The notes: generated by a model from the letters alone, not told the origin. DNA of 64,000 nt from Bacteroides stercoris ATCC 43183 (GCF_025147325.1 NZ_CP102262.1:2542001-2606000); one strand, 5' to 3'; shown: positions 17,693 to 26,753, counted from the stretch's first letter. Numbers and translations are program-made.

Positions 17693-18928
17693 TTATTCTA
17701 TCCTTTTGCATCCGTTGGATTGCAGGAACTCGTCGAGCATCAGTTCGTAGTTGCCATGCAGCATGATGTGATGGTTGCCCAACGGATTTCTCAGGAAATA
17801 TTCCGCCGGGGCGTTCATCTTGATACGTACCTGTGTGCGGCACATATTGATGTAGTTGGTGTTTTCGGTCAGTGTACCTGTGCCGAGGTAATATTCGTCC
17901 AGACATTCTCCGCCGCATTTCACGATTGTTACGTCTCCGGTAGGCAGTATTCCCTGTATGCCGATGCCGCTTTCCGTTTCAAAGTGGTTGCGGATGATGA
18001 ACTGCTCTGTCTGTGCGATGCCGATGGTGCAATGCGCCAGTATGATTTCGTTGGTGCGTGCATTAATCATGGAAGGATTGGCCATGAAAGCAGGTTTGCC
18101 TGTAAGCACTTTGGCAGCGAGCATGGTGAAGACGGACTGCAAATCGCCTTCGCATCCGGCAATGATGCCCTCGTCATTCAGCAGGGAAAGCGCCAGGCAG
18201 CCGGTAGTGCCCGTCTGTTCTATCAGGCGGAAACAACTCAGGGTGAGTGCGCTTAAACGGTCTTCGTCCACAATCTTCCGGATGGCGCGGTACAGGCGCA
18301 TTGCCTTTATCATATCTTCGGGCGACGCTTCCCGGCAGGCAAGCGCTTTTCCGGCAAGGCCGGCACATGCTTCGCCTACTTCATCATCCGTGATTTGGTT
18401 GTAATATTCGTACACGCGTTCCAGTGCGATGTCTGTGTATTCCACTCCCCAGCGTCGTTTGGCAAGCAGATAATCCACGTTGCTGGCAATGAGCCAGCTC
18501 GACGGAGTGCCTATCACGCCGATACGCATTCCGTAGAGGCCGCGTTGTGCCATGAAATTGCTGTGCAGTACAAAAATGCGTTTGATAATTTCGGACAGTT
18601 CGCCATGCAGGATTTCGCTTTTCATTCCCCGGCTGCGCAGCCAGGAAGATATTTCGAGGGCGGCGGCAAGCGAGTTCTGCATACCGTCTGCCAGGATGAT
18701 GGCAGGGCGGGGAAGAGCCTCGAAATGCTGGATAACCAGCCGTTCCACTCCGCCGGTGGCGATGAACAGGATGCTGAAATCGTCGGGAGACAGTTTGTTG
18801 ATATCTTGGTAATCTATGAAATTGACGGTGAAATATTTTTCCAGTTCGTTCAGGATTATTTCATGGGAACTGCGGACTGATGCTTGCTTATGTAGCAGTG
18901 AAGCAAAAGTTATTAGGTTGATGACCAT
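17693..18928 (-). CDS. Sugar-isomerase-like protein (fucose/arabinose isomerase fold)
   Basis: A 411-residue cytoplasmic protein. The N-terminal half has alternating strands typical of the FucI/AraA N-terminal fold. The C-terminal half has GCEGDLQSVFTMLAAKVLTG, FMANPSMINARTNEIILAHC and a late GNHHIMLHGNY stretch, resembling fucose-isomerase C-terminal domains. The E (CEGD), H (AHC) and H (NHH) residues could form a metal site, as in that family. No sugar operon surrounds it, so the substrate is unknown. It converges with the sensor kinase, 20 bases between stops, and has its own TACCTTTG promoter element. Confidence 0.65.
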   Translation of the reverse strand: MVINLITFASLLHKQASVRSSHEIILNELEKYFTVNFIDYQDINKLSPDDFSILFIATGGVERLVIQHFEALPRPAIILADGMQNSLAAALEISSWLRSRGMKSEILHGELSEIIKRIFVLHSNFMAQRGLYGMRIGVIGTPSSWLIASNVDYLLAKRRWGVEYTDIALERVYEYYNQITDDEVGEACAGLAGKALACREASPEDMIKAMRLYRAIRKIVDEDRLSALTLSCFRLIEQTGTTGCLALSLLNDEGIIAGCEGDLQSVFTMLAAKVLTGKPAFMANPSMINARTNEIILAHCTIGIAQTEQFIIRNHFETESGIGIQGILPTGDVTIVKCGGECLDEYYLGTGTLTENTNYINMCRTQVRIKMNAPAEYFLRNPLGNHHIMLHGNYELMLDEFLQSNGCKRIE

Positions 18929-18997
18929 AGCGTTACTTACTATTTTAAAAGTTGGTTTAAGATAAAACGGTTGTGGTTGCTCATTTGTTTACTATTT

Positions 18998-19005
18998 CAA
19001 AGGTA
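18998..19005 (-). promoter_or_regulatory. Promoter -7 element for the isomerase-like gene
   Basis: The minus-strand sequence TACCTTTG matches TAnnTTTG. It predicts a leader of about 60 bases before the start at 18928. Confidence 0.5.
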
Positions 19006-19078
19006 CAAGATTCTTTTTAAATAGCATAGTGTTTTTAATATAGATAAGGTTTTTAAAGTTTTTATGTCTTTGCTTCCC

Positions 19079-19106
19079 TTTGGTATCAAATAAATCACTA
19101 CATTTG
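19079..19106 (+). promoter_or_regulatory. Promoter for the aminotransferase gene
   Basis: TACATTTG at 19099-19106 matches the -7 element; TTTG at 19079-19082 is a possible -33 element with a rather short gap of 16. The ATG follows 31 bases later. Confidence 0.55.
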
Positions 19107-19137
19107 CAACTTAAATGATAAAATGATATAAAAACTC

Positions 19138-20337
19138 ATGCCAACAATTTCTATTCGCGGGATGGAGATGCCCGCATCTCCTATCAGAAAGCTGGCTCCC
19201 TTGGCAGATGCAGCCAAGCAACGGGGCATCCATGTATTCCACCTCAATATCGGACAGCCCGACCTGCCTACGCCGCAAGTCGCGATTGACGCCATCCGTA
19301 ATATTGACCGTAAGGTATTGGAGTACAGTCCCAGTGCCGGTTATCGCAGCTATCGCGAGAAGTTGGTGGGGTATTACGATAAGTACAACATCAAGCTCAC
19401 TGCGGATGACATAATCATTACATCCGGCGGTTCGGAAGCGGTGCTGTTCTCTTTCATGGCATGCCTCAATCCGGGTGACGAGATTATCGTGCCCGAACCG
19501 GCTTATGCCAATTACATGGCATTTGCCATCTCTGCCGGAGCCAGGATACGTACGATTGCAACGACCATCGAAGAGGGATTCTCGCTGCCTAAGGTGGAGA
19601 AGTTCGAGGAGCTGATAAACGAACGTACGCGTGCCATCCTGATTTGTAACCCCAACAACCCTACCGGCTACCTTTATACCCGCCGTGAAATGAATCAAAT
19701 ACGCGACCTTGTGAAGAAGTACGACCTCTTCCTCTTCTCCGACGAGGTGTATCGCGAGTTCATCTATACGGGTTCTCCATACATCTCCGCCTGCCATCTG
19801 GAAGGCATCGAGAACAATGTAGTCCTGATTGATTCCGTTTCCAAGCGTTATTCCGAATGCGGTATCCGTATAGGTGCGCTGATAACGAAGAACAAAGAGA
19901 TACGCGATGCCGTTATGAAGTTCTGCCAGGCGCGTTTGAGTCCACCGTTGATAGGTCAGATTGCCGCCGAAGCGTCTTTGGATGCCGGTGAAGACTATCT
20001 GCGCGATACCTACGACGAGTATGTAGAACGCCGTAAATGCCTGATTGACGGTCTGAACCGTATCCCCGGCGTATATTCGCCCATTCCGATGGGAGCGTTC
20101 TATACCGTGGCCAAGCTGCCCGTAGACGATTCGGACAAGTTCTGCGCATGGTGTCTTTCCGAATTCCAGTACGAAGGGCAGACCGTTTTCATGGCTCCGG
20201 CTTCCGGCTTTTATACCACTCCGGGTTCCGGCCGCAACGAAGTGCGCATCGCTTACGTCTTGAAGAAGGAAGATTTAATCCGTGCACTGTTTGTGCTTTC
20301 CAAAGCGCTCGAAGCTTATCCGGGACGTACGGAATAG
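19138..20337 (+). CDS. PLP-dependent aminotransferase, class I
   Basis: A 399-residue fold-type I enzyme of the aspartate/aromatic aminotransferase group. Visible motifs are the NPNNPTGYLY substrate/PLP loop, SDEVYREF with the PLP-binding aspartate, the Schiff-base lysine K236 in SVSKRYSECGIRIG, and a C-terminal GRNEVRIAYVL arginine for the substrate carboxylate. The amino donor cannot be assigned; aspartate is a reasonable guess. The next gene starts 19 bases after the stop and may be co-transcribed, though its function is unrelated. Confidence 0.85.
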   Translation: MPTISIRGMEMPASPIRKLAPLADAAKQRGIHVFHLNIGQPDLPTPQVAIDAIRNIDRKVLEYSPSAGYRSYREKLVGYYDKYNIKLTADDIIITSGGSEAVLFSFMACLNPGDEIIVPEPAYANYMAFAISAGARIRTIATTIEEGFSLPKVEKFEELINERTRAILICNPNNPTGYLYTRREMNQIRDLVKKYDLFLFSDEVYREFIYTGSPYISACHLEGIENNVVLIDSVSKRYSECGIRIGALITKNKEIRDAVMKFCQARLSPPLIGQIAAEASLDAGEDYLRDTYDEYVERRKCLIDGLNRIPGVYSPIPMGAFYTVAKLPVDDSDKFCAWCLSEFQYEGQTVFMAPASGFYTTPGSGRNEVRIAYVLKKEDLIRALFVLSKALEAYPGRTE

Positions 20338-20356
20338 AAGATATATAATACTACTG

Positions 20357-21601
20357 ATGAATTTATCCCGTTTCATAGCGCTGCGTATTTACCGCAGTTC
20401 CGATGTCGGAAAGCAAGTTTCCCGTCCTGCCGTGCTGATAGCAACTATCGGTGTTGCTATCGGGTTGGCGGTGATGATTATTGCCGTGTCGGTGATAATC
20501 GGTTTCAAGAGCGAGGTACGCGATAAGATAATCGGTTTCGGCTCGCATATCCAGATTAGCAATTCGGATGCGGCGCGTTCTTTTGAAACCCGCCCCATAG
20601 CCGTGACGGACAGTATGCTTGCTGCTCTTGCGGATAATTCCGGTGTGAAACACGTGCAACGCTATTCCACCAAGCCGGGTATGATAAAGACGTCCGATGC
20701 CTTTCAAGGCATGGTATTGAAAGGTATAGGGCCGGAGTATGGCAGTTCCTTCTTCCGCCGTCACCTGATAGAGGGAGAGTTTCCGCAGTTCAGCGACTCG
20801 GCTTCTACCAACCGGGTGGTCGTTTCAAAGGCGATAGCCGACAAACTGAAGCTGAAGCTCGGCGACAAGATAGACACCTACTACATACAGGACGATGTGC
20901 GTGCCCGCCGCCTGACAATCGTCGGCATTTACCAGACCAACTTTTCCGAATACGACAACCTGTTCCTGCTTACAGACCTGTGCCTGGTGAACCGTCTGAA
21001 CAAGTGGCATCCCGACCAGGTGAGCGGAGTGGAGCTGGAGCTGTACGACTACGATAAACTGGAAGAAACCACCTACCGGATAGCCGATGAAGTGGCCCGG
21101 CATCCCGACCCTTACGGGGCAGAATACTGTGTACTCAACGTAGAGCAGTTGAACCCGCAGATTTTTGCATGGCTCGGCATCTTGGATGTCAATATATGGG
21201 TTATCCTTATCCTGATGATTGGCGTTGCCGGGTTTACCATGGTTTCGGGACTGCTGATAATCATCATAGAGCGCACCTCCATGATTGGCGTTCTGAAATC
21301 TTTGGGAGCGAACAACCTCACTATCCGCAAACTGTTTCTTTGGCTGGCGGTATTCCTCATCGGAAAAGGAATGCTGTGGGGCAATGTAATAGGATTGGCT
21401 TTCTATTTTATCCAGAAGTGGTTCGGCTTGTTCCGTCTCGACCCGGAAACCTATTATATGGACACCGTTCCCGTATCTTTCAATCTTTGGCTTTTCTTGT
21501 TGCTGAATGTCGGCACGCTGCTGGCTTCAATCGCTATGCTGTTAGGACCGTCCTACCTCATTACACGGATTCATCCGGCAAATTCCATGCGCTACGAGTA
21601 G
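20357..21601 (+). CDS. LolC/LolE-like FtsX-family permease
   Basis: A 414-residue inner-membrane permease starting MNLSRFIALRIYRSS. The first transmembrane segment (about 25-48, VLIATIGVAIGLAVMIIAVSVIIGF) is followed by a periplasmic domain and three C-terminal segments with the FtsX block RTSMIGVLKSLGANNLTIRKLF. The protein ends IHPANSMRYE, as in lipoprotein-releasing permeases. LolC/E proteins extract lipoproteins for the outer membrane with a LolD ATPase, which is not adjacent here. The ATG at 20357 was preferred to an upstream frame extension that overlaps the aminotransferase. Confidence 0.85.
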   Translation: MNLSRFIALRIYRSSDVGKQVSRPAVLIATIGVAIGLAVMIIAVSVIIGFKSEVRDKIIGFGSHIQISNSDAARSFETRPIAVTDSMLAALADNSGVKHVQRYSTKPGMIKTSDAFQGMVLKGIGPEYGSSFFRRHLIEGEFPQFSDSASTNRVVVSKAIADKLKLKLGDKIDTYYIQDDVRARRLTIVGIYQTNFSEYDNLFLLTDLCLVNRLNKWHPDQVSGVELELYDYDKLEETTYRIADEVARHPDPYGAEYCVLNVEQLNPQIFAWLGILDVNIWVILILMIGVAGFTMVSGLLIIIIERTSMIGVLKSLGANNLTIRKLFLWLAVFLIGKGMLWGNVIGLAFYFIQKWFGLFRLDPETYYMDTVPVSFNLWLFLLLNVGTLLASIAMLLGPSYLITRIHPANSMRYE

Positions 21602-21614
21602 GGTAATTTCTCAT

Positions 21615-22787
21615 TTATTTTCTCAGGAATTCGCTTTTCTTTCTAAACAGACAGTAGAGCTTCCAGCGGAGAGATTGCAGCGGCTGGAGTACATCGAACA
21701 CGGGCAGCGACCAGTAGTATCTGCGCCGGTCGTTCAAATCCTTGGCAGTCTTGTTGACGATGATGGCTTGCAGGATAAACCGGAGTATCCAGACGAGGAA
21801 TGCAATGCCTGCCGCCAGCCAGTGGAAATGCAGTATGGCTGTTGTGAGCGTAGCCATCCATGCGGCATGGAACGCGAGGCGGGTAGTGGTTTCCAGTCCG
21901 GCAAGCCAGCGTTGCATGCCGTGATAGAGGCGGGCGGTAGATGCGTAACCGATTTTCTCTTCCCGCCAGTCTTTTGCGCGGAATACGGGTTGCATGCGTA
22001 CGGTGGCATCCGCATCGGTTTCCACGCGGGTATTTTCGGCAGTGGCTACATGATTGACGAACAGGTCGTCATCGCCGCGCTGAAGGTTGAGATGTGCAGA
22101 GAACCCTTTGTGTTCGTAAAACAACTCCTTGCGGTAGGCAAGGTTACGCCCGATGCCCATATACGGGCTTCCGGCAAGCGCAAAGCCGAGGTAGCGCATG
22201 GAAGTGAACAGATTGTCGAAAGCTACGCGCTTGTGCAGCCAGCCTTTACCGCGTTCATAGCCGCTATATCCCAAGACAACTTGCGTACGCGAGGTGAAGT
22301 TGCGTGCCAGCAGCCGCAGCCATTGGTTGCTTTGCGGGCAGCAGTTGGCTTCGGTGAAGACGAGCCAGTCGTATTTGCTGGCTTTCACGCCGAGGGTGGC
22401 GGCAAGCTTCTTCCGGCTGATGTAGCGGGAAGAGTCGGGGACAAAACTGTGGTAGAGGTGCGGGTATTTCTCTTCCAGCAAGGTGAGGTAATCTTCGCTT
22501 TCGTCCGTGTTTCCGTCATTGATGACGATAACCTCAAATTGCGGATAATCCTGCTCCAGCACAGCTTTCAGGTTACGCCGCAGGTTTTCGCATTCTTCAC
22601 GTGCGCAGATGATGACCGACACCGGCGGGAGCTCCTGCGAGAAGTGTACATTGCCGCGCTTCACGGCACGGCTGCGCAGGTGGATGCGGTTGTACAGGCA
22701 AAGGTAATAAAGGGCTTGAATGATAAAAAGAGTTCCCGTCGCTGCGAGTAATATCTGCTCGGTTGTATCGAATGTAAATGCTTCCAT
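21615..22787 (-). CDS. Membrane-anchored family 2 glycosyltransferase
   Basis: A 390-residue protein with an N-terminal transmembrane segment (about 10-30), a GT-A catalytic domain (VSVIICAREECENLRRNL, VIVINDGNTDESE) and two hydrophobic segments near 300-345. It lacks a textbook processive QxxRW pattern in the visible region. It has its own promoter element downstream of bioD. The acceptor is unknown. It converges with the LolC/E-like gene, 13 bases between stops. Confidence 0.8.
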   Translation of the reverse strand: MEAFTFDTTEQILLAATGTLFIIQALYYLCLYNRIHLRSRAVKRGNVHFSQELPPVSVIICAREECENLRRNLKAVLEQDYPQFEVIVINDGNTDESEDYLTLLEEKYPHLYHSFVPDSSRYISRKKLAATLGVKASKYDWLVFTEANCCPQSNQWLRLLARNFTSRTQVVLGYSGYERGKGWLHKRVAFDNLFTSMRYLGFALAGSPYMGIGRNLAYRKELFYEHKGFSAHLNLQRGDDDLFVNHVATAENTRVETDADATVRMQPVFRAKDWREEKIGYASTARLYHGMQRWLAGLETTTRLAFHAAWMATLTTAILHFHWLAAGIAFLVWILRFILQAIIVNKTAKDLNDRRRYYWSLPVFDVLQPLQSLRWKLYCLFRKKSEFLRK

Positions 22788-22812
22788 GTGTCCTATGACG
22801 TTTTATAACGTG

Positions 22813-22820
22813 CAAAGGTA
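22813..22820 (-). promoter_or_regulatory. Promoter -7 element for the 21615-22787 glycosyltransferase
   Basis: The minus-strand sequence TACCTTTG matches TAnnTTTG, 25 bases before the glycosyltransferase start and after the bioD stop. It suggests the glycosyltransferase is not simply the tail of the biotin operon. Confidence 0.5.
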
Positions 22821-22836
22821 CGAAATTCGTCACAGA

Positions 22837-23499
22837 TTACATGGTCTGATGCAGATTATTTATTTCCGGCACAACCTCAAACTTCGTTCCGGGGAAATGC
22901 CTGGAAAGATACTCCCGTATGTATTGCATCGTATCGTTCTGTATGGTCTTGTCCTCTACCGTGGGATAAAGGTTGTACAATACGGTGTCGAGTGTGATTC
23001 CCCGGTGCCCGATGGCTTCAAGGCTTAGCAGGGTGTGATTGATACTGCCCAGCTTGCCGGATGTCACGAAGATAAGGGGATAGTTCTTATCGGCAATGTA
23101 GTCTATGGTGAGATATTCTCCGGTCAGGGGAACCATCAGTCCGCCGGCTCCTTCCACGAGTACGGTGTCGTAGCGGCGGGCAAGCTCCTGTGTGGCGTTC
23201 TCTATTTTGTCGAAGTCGATAGGACGGTTGTCGATGCGTGCCGCAAGATGGGGAGAGCAGGGATAGGAGAAGATTTCGGGCATTGTAAGCCCCTCGTTAT
23301 CCTCAGGCAGATAGCCGGTGCCCATGATGCGGCGGTGCAGGTCGATGTCCTCGGAGTGTCCGGTATTGCCGGTTTGAATGAATTTCTGGGTGATGACGCG
23401 CTGTCCGTTCCGGGATAGCTGCTTGGCATACCAGGCAGTGCAATAGCTTTTTCCGGCATCCGTATCAATGCCGCTGATGAAATAAATATTTGGTTTCAT
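22837..23499 (-). CDS. bioD: Dethiobiotin synthetase
   Basis: A 220-residue ATP-dependent enzyme that closes the ureido ring of 7,8-diaminononanoate with CO2, the penultimate biotin step. The P-loop GIDTDAGKSY, the substrate-contacting KFIQTG segment and the VEGAGGLMVPL motif are all present. Length is standard. It is the last biotin gene in the minus-strand series, separated from bioC by a 182-base gap filled partly by a heptamer tandem repeat. Confidence 0.93.
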   Translation of the reverse strand: MKPNIYFISGIDTDAGKSYCTAWYAKQLSRNGQRVITQKFIQTGNTGHSEDIDLHRRIMGTGYLPEDNEGLTMPEIFSYPCSPHLAARIDNRPIDFDKIENATQELARRYDTVLVEGAGGLMVPLTGEYLTIDYIADKNYPLIFVTSGKLGSINHTLLSLEAIGHRGITLDTVLYNLYPTVEDKTIQNDTMQYIREYLSRHFPGTKFEVVPEINNLHQTM

Positions 23500-23602
23500 A
23501 ATTCTTTATATCTTTATGTAAATTAACTGATTAAACATCGGTGCTCATACCTCTTATCACCTATGTGTTTACCGTATTCCTCATCCTTTATTTTAAAATC
23601 TC

Positions 23603-23693
23603 TTATACCTCATACTTCATACCTTATACTTTACATTTCGTACCTTATGCTTCGTATTTTGTACTTCATCCCTTATGCTTCTTACTTTGTCCT
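23603..23693. repeat. Heptamer tandem array between bioC and bioD
   Basis: About thirteen consecutive 7-bp units run from 23603, for example TTATACC, TCATACT, TCATACC, TTATACT, TCGTACC and TTATGCT. The register is kept without slippage and the last units overlap the end of bioC. The rest of the gap from 23500 shows no gene or promoter. Confidence 0.7.
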
Positions 23694-24662
23694 TCCTCTT
23701 TTTCTCGCTATTACATAAATCGGGTGATAAGTCAGCGAAACACTACGGTCGTCCTTGCCGTACATCCGGATATATTCCTCGCAGAAACTTTGCAGGCGTC
23801 CGCGCGTCCAGACTCTCTTTTCCGTCCCGGTAACGCCGGTTTGTCTGAGGTGTTGCAACACTTCGAGCGGAGTGTCGAATGGCAGGGAGACAATCTCTTC
23901 TTCGGCATAAAGAACCTCGAAGCGGGAAGACAGCAAGGCTTTTAGTTCTTCGAGCGAGAAGTACTCCAGTCCGTGTCCGGTCAGGGTATGTATCTCCTGC
24001 ATATTCCTCTTGCCGAAAGTGCTGAATGCGAGAATGCCACCGTCCGATAGGAAGTGGTGGCAGCGGGTGAAGAACCGTTCCGTATCGGCAAACCATTGCA
24101 GGGTGGAGCAGGACGTTATCAGGTCTGTCCCTTGCGGGAAATCAAGAGTTTCCGCATCACACGGCAAAAAGCTGACGGCAGGGGATATAAGCGGGTTTCC
24201 GTAAAGTGGCACTTTAGCTTTCTCAAGTGGCACTTTAGCGCCGTAGAGTTCTACTTTATCATCGTAAAGTAGAGGTTTATGAGGCAGAGGTTCACCGGCC
24301 GGCAACAAATCGCAGATACACTCCCTCATTTCGGGACACAAGTCGTTGAGCAGCAGAGTTTCCGGTTGCAATGCGTGCAGCAGCAAACGGGAGTAGCACC
24401 CGGTTCCGCATCCGAACTCTACGATATGGCGGAAGGGGGAGGCGTTGCCTGACAAACTTCGCGTATTGCCCTCGCCGTTGTGTGCCGCAGCAGACGGGCA
24501 GGCATGTTTCGTGAGCAGGCGCAGCATTTTCTCCGCCACCTGCTGCTGCACAAGAGCTTCTCGGCCGTACGTATTCCGTGCATGGGCAAAGCGTCTTGCA
24601 ACGAGGGCTTTGTCGATGGATTGAATGGTACTGCAAATCATTTTCTGTTTCGTTTCATTCAA
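23682..24662 (-). CDS. bioC: Malonyl-ACP O-methyltransferase BioC with a repeat-encoded insertion
   Basis: A 326-residue SAM-dependent methyltransferase that masks malonyl-ACP as its methyl ester to prime pimelate synthesis. The SAM motif IVEFGCGTGCYSRLL, the post-I acidic residue region (LLLNDLCPEM) and SCSTLQWFADTERFF are typical of BioC. E. coli BioC is about 250 residues. The excess includes residues about 128-154, where the palindromic array at 24202-24279 encodes a heptad-like peptide with KVELYGA, KVPLEKA and KVPLYGN. The insertion lies between the DLCPEM motif and FLPCDAETL, probably a surface loop. The start overlaps the bioG stop by eight bases. Confidence 0.88.
   Translation of the reverse strand: MNETKQKMICSTIQSIDKALVARRFAHARNTYGREALVQQQVAEKMLRLLTKHACPSAAAHNGEGNTRSLSGNASPFRHIVEFGCGTGCYSRLLLHALQPETLLLNDLCPEMRECICDLLPAGEPLPHKPLLYDDKVELYGAKVPLEKAKVPLYGNPLISPAVSFLPCDAETLDFPQGTDLITSCSTLQWFADTERFFTRCHHFLSDGGILAFSTFGKRNMQEIHTLTGHGLEYFSLEELKALLSSRFEVLYAEEEIVSLPFDTPLEVLQHLRQTGVTGTEKRVWTRGRLQSFCEEYIRMYGKDDRSVSLTYHPIYVIARKRGRTK
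24202..24279. repeat. Palindromic 21-bp array 3 inside bioC (four units)
   Basis: Four 15-base units start at 24202, 24223, 24244 and 24265, a strict 21-base pitch: TAAAGTGGCACTTTA (perfect 7-1-7 palindrome), a TCAAGTG-type variant, TAGAGTTCTACTTTA and TAAAGTAGAGGTTTA. Twenty-one bases equals seven codons, so the gene stays in frame. Architecture matches the 22-bp arrays elsewhere in the window, but the arm sequence differs. Confidence 0.85.
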
Positions 24663-25428
24663 TATTTATGGTTTTGACATGATATCTGAATTCACTGGCA
24701 GTCATCTCCCACATATCTTGCAGCAGAAAGCGGAACATGGACTCGTCATAGTGTGCGTTGTCCGTCAGGACCGGATGGCAGTCTATCAGGTCGCAAAAGT
24801 TCATCTCCATGTTTTCGGGCGGGAAAATCCGGTCGTTCTTGCCGATGAAGGCGTAGTTGTATTCGTAGTTATACTTTTCGATGTTTGCCTCATACTTATC
24901 TTCCTTTTCCTCGTCGTAACTTTTGTTATTAGCGTCTCCGAACATATCGAAGTACCGCTCCAGAATGAGCCTCAGTTCTTCCTTTATTTCGTCGAAGTCC
25001 CGTCGGGGAGTCACTTCCATGAATGCCTTGTAGGCGTTGCTGTCCTTGCACATGCGGCGCAGGAACTTCTGGAGCGTTGCGGGGGTAAGCCCGTTGAGAG
25101 TAGCCTGAAAGGTGTTCACGGGGATACCTTCCAGATTGTCGATGGGGTATGTAGTTCCGTTGAACGCCAGGCTGAACACCTTGTCCCGGGAGACTTGGCT
25201 CAGTATGAGAGAGCCCATCCACACACCCATGGACCAGGCTACCACGTTTACTTGCCGGTAACGGTCGAAGATGGAATAGTCGAAGTCCAGCGTGCGGTAG
25301 TCGTAGCAAATCATGTAGTCCATGTTTTTGGGACGGTACTGCTTGAAGGGAGTTTCGTCCGCTGCCCAACCGGCAAAGAAAAGGAGTAACTGGGGATGGT
25401 TCTCGTTGATAATGTACACTTGTTTCAT
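24655..25428 (-). CDS. bioG: Pimeloyl-ACP methyl ester esterase, BioG type
   Basis: A 257-residue alpha/beta-hydrolase of the DUF452/BioG family, which removes the methyl ester from pimeloyl-ACP. Visible features are the oxyanion-region FFAGWAADE and the nucleophile Ser66 in AWSMGVWMG. BioG replaces BioH in many Bacteroidetes. Its place between bioF and bioC fits that role exactly. The stop overlaps the bioC start, indicating translational coupling. Confidence 0.88.
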   Translation of the reverse strand: MKQVYIINENHPQLLLFFAGWAADETPFKQYRPKNMDYMICYDYRTLDFDYSIFDRYRQVNVVAWSMGVWMGSLILSQVSRDKVFSLAFNGTTYPIDNLEGIPVNTFQATLNGLTPATLQKFLRRMCKDSNAYKAFMEVTPRRDFDEIKEELRLILERYFDMFGDANNKSYDEEKEDKYEANIEKYNYEYNYAFIGKNDRIFPPENMEMNFCDLIDCHPVLTDNAHYDESMFRFLLQDMWEMTASEFRYHVKTINIE

Positions 25429-25529
25429 TGTTCTTTTTTGTTAGATGAAGATGCCCTTCTGTATGAAGATGCATTTCGGTTAATATTCCAATGCCGTCTG
25501 TTACAGGCATTGCTTAAAGTATTTTCGGG

Positions 25530-26693
25530 TTATTTCAAGTTCTCCGTTCTTTTCTTCAGTTCTTCTATTTCCTCTTGTCTGATATCGGCTGTCAGCGAAA
25601 AACGGATGCGCGACGTTCCTTCCGGCACTGTAGGCGGGCGCACGGGCAGGGCGTAAAAGCCATGCCGTTGCAAGGCCTCTGCTTTCAGCACGGTATCCGC
25701 ACTCTGCCCGATAATCATCGGGACGATGTGGCTGGCGCCGGGGCAGGTGTATCCTTGTGCCTGCAGGGCTTCGCGAAGCGAACGACTGATGTGTGCCAGA
25801 TGCTCGCGCCGTTCCCGCATGTCTGCCAGCCGGCGCACGACAAACAGTGTCCAAGCGATGTTTACGGGGGGCAGTCCGGTGGTGAAGATAAGTGTGCGCA
25901 TGCGGTTGACGAGGTATTCCCGTATCACCTTCCGGCATACGATGTAAGCGCCTGCGGATGCTGCCGCCTTGCCGAACGTGCCGACAAGGAAGTCGATGTC
26001 TCCGGTGCAGCCGGACTCCTCGGCGCAACCGAGTCCCTGCCTGCCGCGCACGCCGAAAGCGTGGGCCTCGTCCACGTAGAGCAGCACATTGCCGTACCGG
26101 CGTTTCAGTTCTGCCAGGGCGGGCAGGTCGGCTTGGTCGCCGTCCATGCTGAAGATGCTTTCGGTGACGATGATGATTTGGCGAAAGGCGGAGTGGTGCT
26201 CTTTGAGCAGCCGTTCCAGTTGTGCCAAATCGTTGTGGCGGTAGCGGATGCATTTGGCGGCAGACAGGCGGATGCCGTCAATCAGGCTGGCATGGACGAG
26301 CTTGTCGGCAAGTATCAGCGTCTGTGCATCGCTTACGGCGGGCAGGATGCCCGTGTTGGCATGATACCCGCTGTTGAACACCAGTGCGGCTTCCGTGCCG
26401 AAAAGGTGTGCCAGTTCGGCTTCCAGCTCTTCGTAAACGGTGAAGTTGCCCGTCAGCAACCGGGAAGAAGAAGAGGTGGGCAGGAACGTGTCGGGGGTGA
26501 GTGTGCGCAGGAATTCCTCGCGCAAGGCCCGGTCGGATGCCAGCCCTAGGTAGTCGTTGGACGAGAGGTTCAGCATGCGTTTGCCGTTCACGATGACATC
26601 CCTGCCGTCGTGTACCATCCGGGGCAGGCGGCGCAGGTTGCTGTGCTCTTCAAGAAGTTGCAGCTCTTGCTGCATGTGCGATATAGTGCTCAT
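25530..26693 (-). CDS. bioF: 8-amino-7-oxononanoate synthase
   Basis: A 387-residue PLP enzyme condensing pimeloyl-ACP with alanine. Motifs include LNLSSNDYLGLA, the PLP-stacking region SGYHANTG, YVDEAHAFGVRG with the PLP aspartate and histidine, and the Schiff-base lysine K242 in GTFGKAAASAGAY. Length is standard. It lies 60 bases downstream of the bioBA fusion gene. A 101-base gap separates it from bioG. Confidence 0.93.
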   Translation of the reverse strand: MSTISHMQQELQLLEEHSNLRRLPRMVHDGRDVIVNGKRMLNLSSNDYLGLASDRALREEFLRTLTPDTFLPTSSSSRLLTGNFTVYEELEAELAHLFGTEAALVFNSGYHANTGILPAVSDAQTLILADKLVHASLIDGIRLSAAKCIRYRHNDLAQLERLLKEHHSAFRQIIIVTESIFSMDGDQADLPALAELKRRYGNVLLYVDEAHAFGVRGRQGLGCAEESGCTGDIDFLVGTFGKAAASAGAYIVCRKVIREYLVNRMRTLIFTTGLPPVNIAWTLFVVRRLADMRERREHLAHISRSLREALQAQGYTCPGASHIVPMIIGQSADTVLKAEALQRHGFYALPVRPPTVPEGTSRIRFSLTADIRQEEIEELKKRTENLK

Positions 26694-26753
26694 TGGCTAT
26701 GCTTGTTTTTGAAATATAAGGAAGTTTATTGTTCCCTTATTTCTTTTGTAACC

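Noticed and set aside
20282..20356. Twenty-five-codon extension of the LolC/E-like permease
   Set aside because: It overlaps the aminotransferase gene out of frame and lacks membrane-protein character. ATG 20357 precedes the conserved MNLSRFIALRIY.
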